From: Colocasia esculenta
Lineage: Eukaryota; Streptophyta; Magnoliopsida; Alismatales; Araceae
Direction: 5' to 3'
DNA: 64,000 bases
NCBI GenBank assembly: GCA_014218235.1
Contig: CM024753.1
Location: 3,100,001-3,164,000, forward strand
Shown: one piece after another, positions 45,515 to 57,468 of the stretch
Position numbering within the stretch: the stretch's first letter is position 1
Layout of the letters: every line of letters starts with the position of its first letter
Translations under genes and position numbers: made by a program
The notes under the pieces: model-generated
Databases searched by the model: none
What the model was told of the DNA's origin: nothing
The model's input: only the letters and a program-made list of their open reading frames with translations

Positions 45515-46975
45515 GTGGACAGGCCCTCAGCATCCTGGCCAACCCCTTATCCCCCTAATCCCGTACGTGCACAGTCCGAGGAGGCCATAACCTTCTCAGA
45601 CGAAGATCTTATAAGAGTCACTACTCCATACACCGATGCGCTGGTTGTTTCAGCCACCATCAACCACTATAACGTGCGCCGGATCCTTGTGGATAATGGA
45701 AGTGCACCGGATGTATTGGCTTACGACTACTTTTTGCTCATGGGTCTAAAAACCGAATAGCTCGCCCCCGTCGAGTCGCATTTGTTCGGCTTCTCAGGGG
45801 TTTTAGTCCAGCCCATGGGCCGAGCACGCCTCCCGATCACTCTCGGGACGGCCCCGAAGAGCGTGACCAAGATGGTGGATTTCTTGGTTGTTGCAAACAT
45901 GCCTGGTTACAATGCCATCATCGACAGAGGCCTGATTGGCCGGATTAGAGCCGTACCTTCGTCTCTCCACCAGAAGATGAAGTTTCCCACTCCGTGTGGG
46001 ATCGGCGAAGTGCTCGGGTGCCAGCGCGAGTCCCGACGGTGTTATGTCCTCTCTTTAAGGGACAAACAACCTCTCGCAGCCTCGGCGCCTGTGTCTCCGG
46101 CAGCTGATCAGTCTTCTACCAGCCGGGGAACTCCTGTTGAAGACCTACTCCCCGTCCGGATAGATGGCGACCCAGAGCACGTCCTATATATTGGCGCTTT
46201 GCTTTCGGAAGCCGAGCAGCAACGCTATAGGGCTTTCTTGCTAGCCAATCTGGACGTGTTCACGTGGTCAGACGACGAGCTACCAGGCATACCCCCAGAA
46301 GTGATGGTGCATCGCCTCCGCTTGGACCCCAGGGTGCTACCAGTTCAGCAGAGGAGGCGACCCGTCAACAGAGAATGGCAGACTCTGATCCAGGATCACG
46401 TTGTCAAAAGCTGAGCAGTTGGGATCCTCTGGGAAGCCCAATACCCGAGGTGGATCACCAATGTGGTCCTCATGTGCAAGGCCAACGGCAAGTGGCACGT
46501 GTGCGTGGACTACAAAGACCTCAACAAGGCTACACCCAAGGACAACCTCCCTTTGCCTCGCATCGACCAGCTGGTAGACACCACGTCCGGGCATGAGCTC
46601 CTCAGCTTCTTGGATGCATATTTCGGTTACCACCAGATCAGCATGCATCCCCCGGACCAGGATGCCACCACGTTCGTCACAGACTTAGGGCTATACTGCT
46701 TTACCAGGATGCCCTTTGGTCTGAAGAACGCGGGTGCTACATACCAATGGCTGGTCAACAAGATGTTCTAGCAACAAATCGGGTGGAACATGGAGGTCTA
46801 CGTCGATTATATGCTGGTCAAAATGCTTCCGAGCACCGACCACATCTCCGACCTCGAAGAGACTTTTGCAACCCTGCGGAAGTACAACATGAAGCTTAAC
46901 CCAGCTAAGTGTGCATTTGGTGTGCGCTCGGGTAAGTTCCTCGGCTTCAAACAGGGGGATAGAGGCCAATCCTGA
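45515..46975 (+). pseudogene. pol: Tat-P protease and reverse transcriptase
   Basis: A single frame is broken by stops at 45758, 46412 and 46769. Protease shows ILVDNGSAPDVL (the DNGS-type active site of the Tat clade) and, further on, KFPTPCGIGEVLGCQRESRR. RT shows VCVDYKDLNKATPKDNLPLP, FLDAYFGYHQI and RMPFGLKNAGATYQ. The catalytic YVDD box reads YVDYMLVK, so one of the two key aspartates is lost. A frameshift near 46960 moves the reading into the next frame. RT would copy element RNA into cDNA. Confidence 0.85.
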
Positions 46976-48275
46976 GAAGATCCAAACCATACTTGAGATG
47001 GGCAGCCCCAAAACCATGCACAACGTCCAGCGCCTCATTGGACGCCTCGCTGCACTCAACCGGTTCATGTCCTGAGCAGTAGAGAGAAGCTTCAGTTTCT
47101 TCAAGTTGCTGTGAGGCCCCAAAGGATCCTCACAACAAGTGGGGCATGTACGGTGGACAGAAGACTGTGAAGTTGCCTTCACCGAGCTGAAGGCGTACCT
47201 GGCAGCCCCACTTGTTCTCTCAAAACCTGTGCTCGGAGAACCCCTGTTCGTGTACCTTTCGGTCACCGAACACTCTATCAGCGCGGTTTTGATCAGGGAA
47301 GAGGCGGCGGCACAGCATCCAATCTACTACATCAGTAGGGTCCTTCAAGAGGTTGAAAGAAGGTACCCTCGAGCAGAGAAGCTCTCCCTCACTCTAGTCA
47401 CGGCCGCACAGAAGCTTAGGCCTTACTTTTAGGCCCACTCAATCACGGTCCTTACCGACCAGCCATTGAAGCTTATCCTTCAGCGGCCGGAGGCTTCCAG
47501 CAGGCTCATCAAATGGGCCATCGAGCTAGGCGAGTATGACATCAGCTACCATCCAAGGACGGCCATTAAGGTGCAAGCGCTGGCTGCTTTTGTTGCGGAG
47601 TGCACCCTACCGGCCGAGCAGGATCCTCCGTTAGCAGACAAGCCCCCATGAGAGCTCTACGTAGACGGATCCTCATGTGTCACAGGAAGCGGAGCGGGCT
47701 TGGTTCTCACCTCTCTGGAGGGTCTGGAGTTCCAGTACACCCTGAGGTTCTGTTTCGCTGCCTCCAACAATGTCGCTGAGTACGAATCACTTCTGTCCGG
47801 AATCCGAATGGCTAGGCACCTTAGGGCACTTCAACTTCGGGTCTTCAGTGACTCGCAATTGGTGGCTAGCCAGGTGAACGGACATTTCGAAGCGAGGGAG
47901 ACCCACATGGTGCAATACCTCCAGCAGGTTAAGAGCCGAGCAGAGGGCCTCCTCTACTTTGAAGTCATACACATCCCTCGGGAGCAGAACGTACGAGCCG
48001 ATGCACTTGCCAAGTTGGCATCTTCAGGTGACATCGCCCCTTCTCACTCTATATTCATAGAAGAGCTCGTGTCACCGAGCATCAAAGTAGACGTAGCGGC
48101 CATTGAGACCGACCCCCCGGCTCTGAGCTGGATGGACCCTCTCTTGGCCTATCTACTTCAAGGAGAGCTTCCGCCTGAACAGGGCGAAGCCCAAAAAATC
48201 AGACTACGTTCTCAGCAGTTCACCCTCATTGAAGGCAAGCTATACCGACGATCCCTTTCAAGGCCCCTCCTATGA
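46976..48275 (+). pseudogene. pol: Tat-P dual RNase H region
   Basis: In the frame used from here to the pol end, the RT-linked RNase H is seen as LFVYLSVTEHSISAVLIREE, RYPRAEKLSL and VLTDQPLKLIL. The second RNase H-like domain follows as LYVDGSSCVTGSGAGLVLTS, SNNVAEYESLL, VFSDSQLVASQV and REQNVRADALAKLAS. In-frame stops lie at 47430, 47649 and 48273. Two RNase H domains in series are a Tat-clade trait. The region corresponds to Tat-M 43596-44184 plus part of 15780-15933. Confidence 0.8.
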
Positions 48276-49350
48276 TGCCTCAGCCCCGTAGAGGCGCTTT
48301 CGGCTACCGAGGAGGTTCATGAAGGGTTGTGCAGAAGCCACTTGGGAAGCAGAACCCCAGCGCGCAGCATTATCTGAGCAGGATTCTGTTGGCCTTCTCT
48401 GTAAAAGGACTGCATATCCTTCGCTAGAAGGTGCTCGGAATGTCAGAAGTTGGGGCAGCTTATCAAGCAGCCTGCCGAACAACTTCATACCCTGTTTGAA
48501 CCTCATCCTTTCGCCAGATGGGGTATCGATATCTTGGGCCCCTTTCCTGGGGCTCAAGGGAGAAAGAGATTTCTGTTCGTGGCAATCGACTACTTCACCA
48601 AGTGGATTGAGGTGATCACCGAGCAAGCTGCGTGGAAGTTCATCTGGAAGAACATCCTCTGCCGGTTCGGCATCCCAAGAGTGATCACTTCCGACAACGG
48701 GAGGCAGTTTGACAGCATCTTCTTTAAGTGGAAGTGCTCCGAGCTCGGCATCTACAACCATTTCACCTCCGTTGCACATCCCCAAGCAAATGGTCTGGTC
48801 GAAAATGCCAACCGAACACTGTTGCACGGGATACGCATGTGGGTGGAAGCTGCAGGAGGTTCATGGATTGACGAGCTCCACAACGTGCTGTGGTGCCACC
48901 GAACAATAGCACGGGCGGCCACCAGGGAGACACCCTTCCATTTGGCCTATGGCTCGGAGGCTGTTGTGCCTTTGGAGGTAGCTCTCCCCACTATTCAGAC
49001 GACGCACTTCGATGAAGCCACCAACAATCGTGCACTAAGGGAGAACCTAGACATGCTCGGCGAACGTCAAAACGACGCCAGCATCAGACTAGTCTCCTAT
49101 CAACAACGACTTGTGCAATATTACAATGCCCGAGTTCGGGAACAGCGATTTTTCGAAGGCGATCTCGTCATGCGCCACTGCTCGGCATCGGACCCTCGAA
49201 GAGCAATCGGTAAACTTGCCCCTAAATGGGAGGGACCTTATCAGGTCACCTAGGTCCTTAAGAAGGGCTCTTATAAGCTCACTACTCCTAATGGCGAAGC
49301 CATACCCAGGACCTGGCATGTATCTAACCTAAAGTCTTACTATTCATGAA
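48276..49350 (+). pseudogene. pol: Tat-P integrase
   Basis: A damaged zinc-binding region (around 48300-48450, with RRCSECQKLG) is followed by an open frame 48450-49253. It has the core residues in FVAIDYFTKWIEV (Asp), VITSDNGRQFDS (Asp) and HPQANGLVENANR (Glu). The C-terminal part reads LGERQNDASIRLVSYQQRL and ends with KLAPKWEGPYQVT. One stop at 49251 precedes the last residues (PRTWHVSNLKSYYS). The catalytic core looks intact. No chromodomain follows, as expected for the Tat clade. Confidence 0.85.
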
Positions 49351-49706
49351 AGCCTCTTCGGCATCCTACTTCTCTTCTTCCTGTTCTTTTGGTTGACTCG
49401 TGACGATATCCAAAACATCCTTGTTCGGGCTTTTTCGGCCTAAAAGGATACGGAGATACTTCCGAGCGAACAAGTGTGCCGCATACACCCGTAGTCCGAA
49501 CATTTTTTACAGTTCTTAACGACTTGCGCGGTGGCAGTGAACTCATTCCGATTCGAACAGAACGAGTGCGAGGGAATAAGATAGAAAAAGCGGAGCCATT
49601 TGCAAATCTCAAAGGAGATTCATTAAGATTTCTTTTACAGGAGCCCACTCGGCCCGAGCTACAAAAAGGGAGAGAAGAAGGAACAATTACGAAGCCTGTT
49701 CGGAGG
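49351..49706. other. Tat-P spacer after integrase
   Basis: About 360 bp of post-pol sequence hold no supported gene. The stretch ends at the GTCCG duplication of the solo chromovirus LTR. Confidence 0.5.
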
Positions 49707-49711
49707 GTCCG

Positions 49712-52020
49712 TGTGACGGAACGCCTCGGTCAAGCCCGTTAAACCAATAACGCACTTGATCTGAGTCCGCCTCCCGCGAACGGGCCGTAGCCTCGCAAGG
49801 GAAACCAAACCACAGTCCGTGTAAACATAAAGGAACACACCACATTTCATATATAATTTTTCACAATTTACATAGCCATAATCCATTAAAACTGTAAAGG
49901 TGTACAAAAGCCTGGGGCATACCCCGAGGTACAACAAAAGAAAGTAAACAACTACAAAACTACAAAGCTACAAGGCTACAAGGCTACACTGCTGAAGTAC
50001 TACTCCGATGGAGGTACTGACCCTGCTCCGCTACGACGCGGCCCAGAACTGGACGTCAGACGGGAAACGTCCTCCTCGCCCTCACCTGTGGGGGTAGGGG
50101 TGAGCCTCTCTAGTCACTGGCTCAGTAGGGAACTCCCCCAAAGCCGAACAAACCACAAACCACAGGTACAAAACAGTAAACAGTACCAACAACATATAAA
50201 ACAGCTAAGCAGGTAAGTAAAGCTGTAAAACTACTCACCGTCTGCCGACTACAAGAAACAACAGTAATAACTAAACGGCAAACCAAACAGGTGTACAAGC
50301 CAAAGTAGAGACAGCCAACACGAGCCACGTAAACTGGTTCGCGACACCAGAAACTGACTCGGACAACTAACACAGGTCCACCTCTCAGTCTCGCAGCCAC
50401 GGACGAAAGGTCCAGCTGCCGCTCCACGTAAAAAGGTCAAACAACTGTGGAGACCAACTAAAACACCACAACCTGCAAACCACACGGTCACAGGCCCATG
50501 CCTGGCACCTCCAGAGACCCTGGCCTGGGCTCGCTAGAGTGAGGCACTGGAAAAAGGACTAGCTGGGGTCCAGTACGTCTACTGGTGTCCGTACCCCCAA
50601 CTACGAGCGCGCTACAAGTGACTAAAAGCAACCACAACTGTCACTGTCCCACTGTCGTCTTTCCCTCAGTCGGACGTACAACTCTAACACAAGAGTGAGG
50701 GTGTCCAGGTCAGACGACACAGACCTCGACGGTACAACACAAGTACCGGGACAAGGCCCCGAGCTAACAGCCTGGCTCACAAAGAACCTGGGGCACCCAA
50801 CTGGAGAGGTAACCACCGTAGGCGTCGTACTACTCGTCACGTACACAAAACCACGTGCACGTCACACACAAACCACGTGAAACCTCACGTAAACCACAAG
50901 TAACCACTGGTCCACTACACGTGAACCCAACTGACTCGCGTACACAACGCGCAGTCACCGAAGTAAACACTTAACAACATATCTTGTATGCTAAACACGA
51001 GAACCATGTGCACTTAGTGCACCACGTATGATACCACGCATGCATTATCGATAAAACACCATAAATAGCCATTTCTGTTCATATAGGAGTAGGCGGCCAC
51101 ATCGATTGCCGCTTACAGGAAGTAGACGGCAAGATCCCTGGCCGTCAACCTCCTGGCTGAAGATCTTGGCGGCAAACGATGTTGACGCCAAGTTCCCCGG
51201 CCTTAAACCCTGCAGAAACCCTAATTCGGTCCTGCGAGTTTTCTACTTATTCATATTACAGAAAAACATGTAAATGCTATTCCTCTAGCATGATAGAACC
51301 CAATACAACCCAATTATACATGCTTTACATGTTAAACTACACAAACCACCCATTATCCCGCATGGTGCAACTCTATCCAAACATGGATTATCATGCTGGT
51401 TCAAGTAGTTATGATGTGTTTTAATGTTTCTACGAAGCTACACGGGTTCGTCCCCTACCTCAGAACGCGTTAGAATCTCCCGCAACTCCCCGGTTTACGC
51501 CGAGCCCTCCGCGAGCTCCCACGCGAATTGCACCACGCCGCGACGTTTCCTCGCGCAATTCGGCGACGCCGCGCGTCCCACGATCGACCAGCCACTCCTC
51601 GATACCTGTTAGAACCTTCAAAGACTCGGGGGCAGCAAGCTGGGGCAAGAGGGAGAGAGGGTGAGCTGAAAGAGCTGCCCTCGGGTGAATATATAACCTG
51701 CTGAACTGACAGGTTGGCGTCAACCCCCTTGTCGCCCACATGCACCGCCAGACTAAACGTCCACATAGGCTGCCGCCAAGTTCAAGAAGTCAACGTCCAT
51801 AAACCTGGACGCCAACAGTCAACGACCACCACTTGGCCGCCAACTCAGACAGAACAGCAGCAGGTCCCATTCCAATTCAGGACCTACCCTGCTCTTCACC
51901 TGCTCAAGCCACGCAATCACACCATACATTCCACACACCCAACTTACACTGGCCTCACTACGGCCGCCACAACCACAATGCACATGATCCGCATGGATCC
52001 GAAAAGCATGCGACGTTACA
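49712..52020 (-). mobile_element. Solo chromovirus LTR in Tat-P
   Basis: The 2,309 bp insertion starts TGTGACGGAACGCCTCGG and ends GCGACGTTACA, flanked by GTCCG at 49707-49711 and 52021-52025. It is a relative of the chromovirus LTRs at 15939 and 41301 but clearly more diverged. There is no internal domain. Recombination between the two LTRs of a complete element would leave this. Orientation matches the minus-strand element. Confidence 0.9.
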
Positions 52021-53654
52021 GTCCGGCTCCACCACTCCTATGGGGCATCTTCCCCAAGTGGAAGTGCATGAAATGCACTCCGTCTAGGCGTGGGTCCTGG
52101 GTCCGTCATCGGCACTCATCGAAGGCTATTTCAAAGCCTAGCGGGGGTATTCTATGGAGGCCAGGCTTCATCCGCATTCCTCCCCGGCCGTGAGGCCCAC
52201 CTTATAGCAGCGGGCCCCGAACTGCTCCAAGTCCTCCTTGAAGTCCGGCCCGTCCTTGTACTCGGCCACTCCGCGGGCCTTAGCATCAGCCAACACTTTG
52301 GCGATGGCTTCCTTTTCGGCCCGGGCAACGGCCAAGTCCAGCTCGGAGGGCATCTTTGAGGTTCTTCACCGCCTCTTGTAGCTCGGCCTCGCGAGCCTTA
52401 TGTTGGGAGACGAGCTTGTCGCATAAAGCATATTCGGCCTCCCACATCTGCTTCTGGATCTGGGCACGTGTAGCCAGCTTCTTCAGCACGCCCAGAGAGC
52501 CCATCACCCCATTCATCAGCTCCTCCACATCGATGTCAACGTCGTCGTGATCGACGGGGCGCCCTGGACGGTAGACCCCGCTAGAATGCTCGGGGGTCTC
52601 CTCCGGACTCAGTTGTTGGCACCGTGCCACCCTCTCAAGATGAGATGCGGTGGGACATGGTGGAAGAGGCCGCGAACCATCCTCTTCAAGACGTTCCAGC
52701 ACCGCCTCCAGCATTGTCTCTGAGGGGAGCTCGGGTTGCTTCCCTCTCAGCATCTTGGAAAGCGGCCTTCGATTCTCGGAATCCTCGGCCTGCTCCTTAG
52801 TAGCATTGCCTGTCCGCACCTCCTGAGGGTGTGCTTCTCTAGCAGCCTCGGAAATTCCAACTCCAGCTGCCATTTCCTGACCTTCGACAGCGTGAACAGC
52901 TTCCTCAGCTCCCTCGCGTCCCTCAATGGTTGTTTGCATTTCCGCTTCCACAACCACTTCGGTGGGGGGCATGGGGGCTAGGGTAGCCTCAACCGTCGGA
53001 GTTGTCGTCTTCTCAGCCAGAGCAGCTCTAGTATTCAGAGCCGTCGTTTCCTCGGCTCCGAAGGTCGTCATCGTTGTAGACATGACCCGTTCGTCCCCTT
53101 CGACGCTTTGAGCGACATCCTCGCCCCTTTGCGCAAAAGTCTCTTCGCTGCCGACCGCAGCATCCTGCTCAGCAACCGCAGTGCCTGAGGTCCCGGTCGC
53201 GGCCACATCTTCGGACACGCAGTCCACTGCCACCCGCTCAGCAGCTGCAACCCGCGAGGTTCCTATCGCGGCCACCTCGTTAGACTGGCCCTCGGTAGGA
53301 CCTTGGGGTGCAGGAGCCCACGCACACTCCTCGGAGGATCCATCAGACCCGTCGCTCACCACGACAAGCCCGAACTCTGGGTAGGCCCCCTCCCTTGTTA
53401 GGGGCCTTGTTGCTATCGTGACAGATGGCCGGACCTGCTCGGCCACCCTTTCGCTAGGGCGAGGCCCGGTCTGCTCAGCCGTCACCACGGTTTATTCAAC
53501 CGTAAGTTGAGGGGCCTCCCCCTCAACGTCTTCAACTCCAGCCACTCGTTGCGCGACCTTCACCAGCTTCCCCTTCTTCCGGATCAGAGGCTGGCCTTCT
53601 GCCTCTTCCTCTGCTTCGGCCTCATCTACGGTCGTATGCTACTCGACGACCTCC

Positions 53655-53700
53655 GGCCTCTTCTTCTTCTTCTTCTTCTTCTTCTTCTTCTTCTTCTTCG
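53655..53700 (-). repeat. (TTC)n microsatellite encoding a lysine run
   Basis: About 13 TTC units on the plus strand give AAG (lysine) repeats on the coding strand of the antisense gene. The run is in frame and basic enough to act as a nuclear localisation signal, although it may simply be a slippage product. Confidence 0.8.
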
Positions 53701-54024
53701 ATCGGGGCTCGCTTCCCCCTGCTCCTTCCTCGGCCGGGGCTTCCATGACGACCCTCGCGGTCGCCCTCATTATCGCCTTTTTCTTCAGGCGAATCTTCTC
53801 ACGTCCCCTGTCCGGGACCTGCGAGCTCGTTGCAGCACGCCCTCCTCTGGGAGCTGGCGCCACGAGAGTCGTCGTCACCGCCGTAGTAACGCTCACCGTG
53901 GAAGGAATGCTGACCATGGTGGCGATGTTGTCACCCTCGTACACCATGTGGGCAGCGACAGGGATCTTCTCGGCAATGTCTTCATTCGCCTCCAGGTCCT
54001 GACCAATGGCCAGCTCTGCAGCAG

Positions 54025-54105
54025 CTGTAAAAGAGGAGAACGACGATGGTCAGAAAGCAGTAATCTTTCTTCGGATCTCTGGACAAGATGAGTTCAGGCA
54101 CTTAC
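54025..54105 (-). other. Intron of the Tat-P antisense gene
   Basis: On the coding (minus) strand the donor is GGA|GTAAGT and the acceptor CTTTTACAG|CTGC, with a T-rich tract before the acceptor. The position is homologous to the intron in Tat-M. Confidence 0.65.
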
Positions 54106-54199
54106 TCCATGGTCTGCTCAGACCATGCTCGATCAGTGTGAACTCCGTTAAGTAGCCGTCACCATTACCCACGCCGGCTCATAGCAAGTTGTTTGAGGC

Positions 54200-57100
54200 T
54201 GTAGCACCCTGGATTTTTAAAATACAAATAAAATAAATTTTTATTTAAATAAATGAAATAAATCGATTTAAGTGGAATAAAGGGAGAATGCATTGTATAA
54301 ATGGGAATTAAAGTAATCCCCATTAAATTAAATTAGTAATGGGTTACTCTAATAACTCAAACCCAATGGAATGGGCCCAAATAGGGATAGCCCATGTTGG
54401 AATGAGAATTAAATTAATGAAATTCGTATCTAAATAATTAAATAAATAGTAAAGGGTTAAGATAAATGTTAAATAACCCTTATATATCTAAATAAGAGTC
54501 CTAAACCCATCCTAACTCATTAACCACGAAATTAAACTCTCCCCTACCCATTAGATGGATAAATGAGAGAAAATAGAGAGATAAATGTGGAATTTTCATA
54601 ATTAAAGGAGGAGAGAAGAGTTTGGGGTTGTATGGACTCTATAGGAAGCTTAAACACTTCAAATCTCCTCCCTATCTCCCCATTTTTGTCGCTGGAACCC
54701 TAGAGAAGGAGGAGAAAGGTTGGAGACCAAGGAGCAAGGAGGAGAAGGCTTGGAGCAAGAAGGTTTTCCCGTTTTTCGTCTTCAACCTAGGGTTTTCTTG
54801 GACTCGACAAAAGGTAGGCAATCTCTCAAGAAAAAATCGTGAAATAATTACCCTAGGTAGCCTTCATGTACCTCTTCAAAAGCCCTATGGTTTCGTGGTA
54901 TTTCGTTTATCCATTTGGGCGAATTTAATTCATGAAATCCTGATGTTCTCATGAACTGAGATCTCATGTTTTATCTAATTCCCGATATGTACTTGTTCAC
55001 ATGCCATGATAAAATTCTCAGTTATAGTACATCACACTAGCTTTCAAACGCCTCTGGTCTCACTCGATTTTGATCTCCCATGAGGGAGAATTAAATCTTT
55101 GAATCTCTGTCTATTTCCTATACCCGACTCTTCATGTTGACCTTTAAACATCATGCATATTTGATATCATGCCATGAAAAAATTCTCTAAAATACTACAT
55201 CGTGTTAGCTTTCAAACGCCACTGGTTTCATAATTTTCATTAAGTGTACATCTCTAATTAATTCGTTGAACTCTGACTGCGCCTGTTTAGGTCACTGAAA
55301 ATTAACCTAATCAATGCATGTCTAAACCTTGTCTATTTTCAAATTAATCATGCATGTTGATAGATGTACATGTCTACTTTCGTTTAAAACTAGTTTCGTG
55401 CTTTTTGGATCACTGTGCTATTTATATGTAATTTAGAACATCTATGTATCACAAAGAGCTCGCCCTGGGAAAAAAGGGAAAAAGGGCAATCTCACCTGTT
55501 ATCGCGACGGCGCGACCTGCCGCAATAACAGTGGGGTCGCGCCGGCCGATGGCATCGCGTCAAGAACGCGGCAGTGCGGGCCGCCGCGATTCACCCCGGA
55601 CCGGGCCAGACCGGCCAGGTCCCGTGTCGCGCCCGACCGCCCCGTCGCGACTTGAAACGCGACGGGTAGGTCCGTCGTGTTTCAAAGATTTCGGCCAGAA
55701 CTATTAAATTGTGTACATGCCCTGCTGTTTTGGCTATTTAACCCTTAATTAGCTACGATTAAACCATGTTATAATTAATTGACTTGTTAGATTAATAAAA
55801 AATGACATTTGCACGACTTGTCATATCCTCAAGATTTCTTTACACTTGCACACATATAACATTATAAATTGCCATTTGACCTTGATAAATTATGCAATAA
55901 TGTATTCAGTAAATTATCGAAATAAATGACTAAATACCCTATTTTGTTAAATACAATTGTTTCCATTTTTACTCGCGCATTTTATCTACCGTTACCGTTT
56001 TCCCTCGGCCTTCGAGCACTCGAGGCACGACGGACCCGTTTTTACACACTTTCCCTTGACTTGGACCACCTCTCCACGGGAATACTCTCGACTGGACCAG
56101 GGACTCCTTGTCAAGACCTCCGTAAGTCTTCTTGACTTTGGCGCACGTCCTTAGTCAACGAGCTGGTTGTACCCTAAAACCCGTTACACTCTTAGGGATC
56201 AGTACGATCCAAGCCTTAGTGTTCCTTCTCGTCTTGAGTTCACACTGGACCACCTGACCCGTGTACACAGCACGGCTAAGGGGCGGTTGTGACTTCTACC
56301 AGACTGTCGGTACCCGACCTGGTGCTGTGCAACCGTTACTATCGTGTTTATCGTCGTTTTACGATTGTACCCTTCTCATCTACAGTCTCTTTACTCTCAT
56401 CTGTTCACATTTCTTACACTCTCATCTATCTCGTCTAGTGCTCTCTTATCTCTTCTTGGTACTCTATTGGCCATTCGTGTGATTGTCTAAGATAAAAGAA
56501 ATGACTAATGCCAGCGCAATAGGGCCCGATCAGGTCCTGGGAGGAACTCCCGAAAAGTGCCAGTGCCCATGGGAGTTAAAATGATCATAGGATGTGTTAC
56601 GGCATGCATCCAACGCCAGTTTACTATCTAGATTAATCTATGACAATCAAAAGTGCTATCTCTACAAGTGCAAGCGTGATCGTTACTAGTGCACCGTTGT
56701 GCAATTTTACATGTTATATCGTTACATGGCCATTCTATTGTCGTTCTCGTTGTACTATTTTCCCTGTGCCAGTTACAATGTTCTCTCGTTATCGTGACAT
56801 GCTCTACATGACTTTACTCTCTAGTTAACCTGCCATTAAAACATTAACTATTTAAAGCATGCTTGTGTTCATGAGATATTAAGTCCTACTGGGCGTTATT
56901 CGCTCATCCTGCGTTTTATTTAATGTGTTCAGGTGAGTCGGATGGAGACGACCACATATACGAGGACGGGACTGAGGGAGATGCTCAGGAGTGACCATTT
57001 CAGCCACCAGTGCTATCTAGTAGTAGTAGTTAGTATAGTTATGAGTTAGTGAGTCAGTTAGTCATAATGTAATAGTTTGACTTTGAATAAAGTACTCTGG

Positions 57101-57266
57101 GCCCTAGTTTTGCTCTGATACGATGATGTAATGATGACTGGTGAATTATTAATGTAATTGGAGTTTATTTGGTGTTATCCAATTGTGCAATGGTTTGTTA
57201 TTTATTTCTCGCTCTGTACTATTTAATAACTGTAATCCCTCCGATATTTCGCGTCGGGGCGTTACA
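54200..57266 (+). repeat. Third chromovirus 5' LTR (3,067 bp)
   Basis: It starts TGTAGCACCCTGGATTTTT and ends GCGTCGGGGCGTTACA, two features common in plant chromovirus LTRs. The 3' copy from 61913 differs by many small indels and substitutions, indicating an older insertion than the Athila-group array. It contains a GC-rich block at 55500-55676. Confidence 0.9.
55500..55676. other. CpG-rich block within the AT-rich 5' LTR
   Basis: About 175 bp with many CG dinucleotides (ATCGCGACGGCGCGACC, GTCGCGCCGGCCGATGG and similar) sit in an otherwise AT-rich LTR. Short inverted words such as TCGCGA recur. The block is conserved at 63189-63366 in the 3' LTR. It could be a regulatory or methylation-target region; that is inference. 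Confidence 0.6.
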
Positions 57267-57272
57267 GTTTTG

Positions 57273-57284
57273 TGGTATCAGAGC
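57273..57284 (+). promoter_or_regulatory. Third chromovirus primer-binding site
   Basis: TGGTATCAGAGC begins six bases after the LTR end. It is the initiator-methionine tRNA primer site of chromoviruses. Confidence 0.9.
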
Positions 57285-57468
57285 CTAGGTTATTCTTAGT
57301 ATATGATGATCTAGGTTTGACCTGACTTGACTTAGAGTCTAATTCCATACCTATGAGAGATGGTAGAACCGTGGTAATGAGATAAAATAAACTCACACAC
57401 GCACGAACTTAGTGCAAACCCAACGACTTACATTTTAAATTCTCTTTTGAAGGAACTTAACATCAACA

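Larger units (their letters stand above)
9364..54199 (+). mobile_element. Tat-P: Tat-group Ty3/gypsy element, heavily interrupted
   Basis: The element starts with a short LTR, a Tat-type primer-binding site and gag. After a 34 kb nest (10305-44559) come the rest of gag, protease, RT, RNase H, a second RNase H-like domain, integrase, a solo LTR insertion (49712-52020) and an antisense extra gene. It is cut at 54200 by a chromovirus, and its 3' LTR is outside the window. The possible left target duplication is GTAAC (9359-9363). The internal organisation is that of the plant Tat clade. Many stops and at least two frameshifts make it non-functional. Confidence 0.85.
52030..54199 (-). pseudogene. 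Tat-P antisense extra gene (C-terminal part)
   Basis: This is the homologue of Tat-M 11613-14137, antisense to pol and downstream of integrase. On the minus strand it begins inside exon 1 (LTEFTLIEHGLSRPWS), has a clean 81 bp intron (GTAAGT...TTTTACAG, 54105-54025), then IGQDLEANEDIAEKIPVA, a lysine run and an acidic alanine-, glutamate- and threonine-rich domain. It ends with a coiled coil (EVLMN-like start, then LKKLATRAQIQKQMWEAEYA). A 400-codon open frame covers 53488-52286. A frameshift near 52340 moves the last part (LAVARAEKEAIAKVLADAKA) to another frame. The Transposase_28-like N-terminus would lie beyond 54199 and was cut off by the third chromovirus. Confidence 0.75.
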
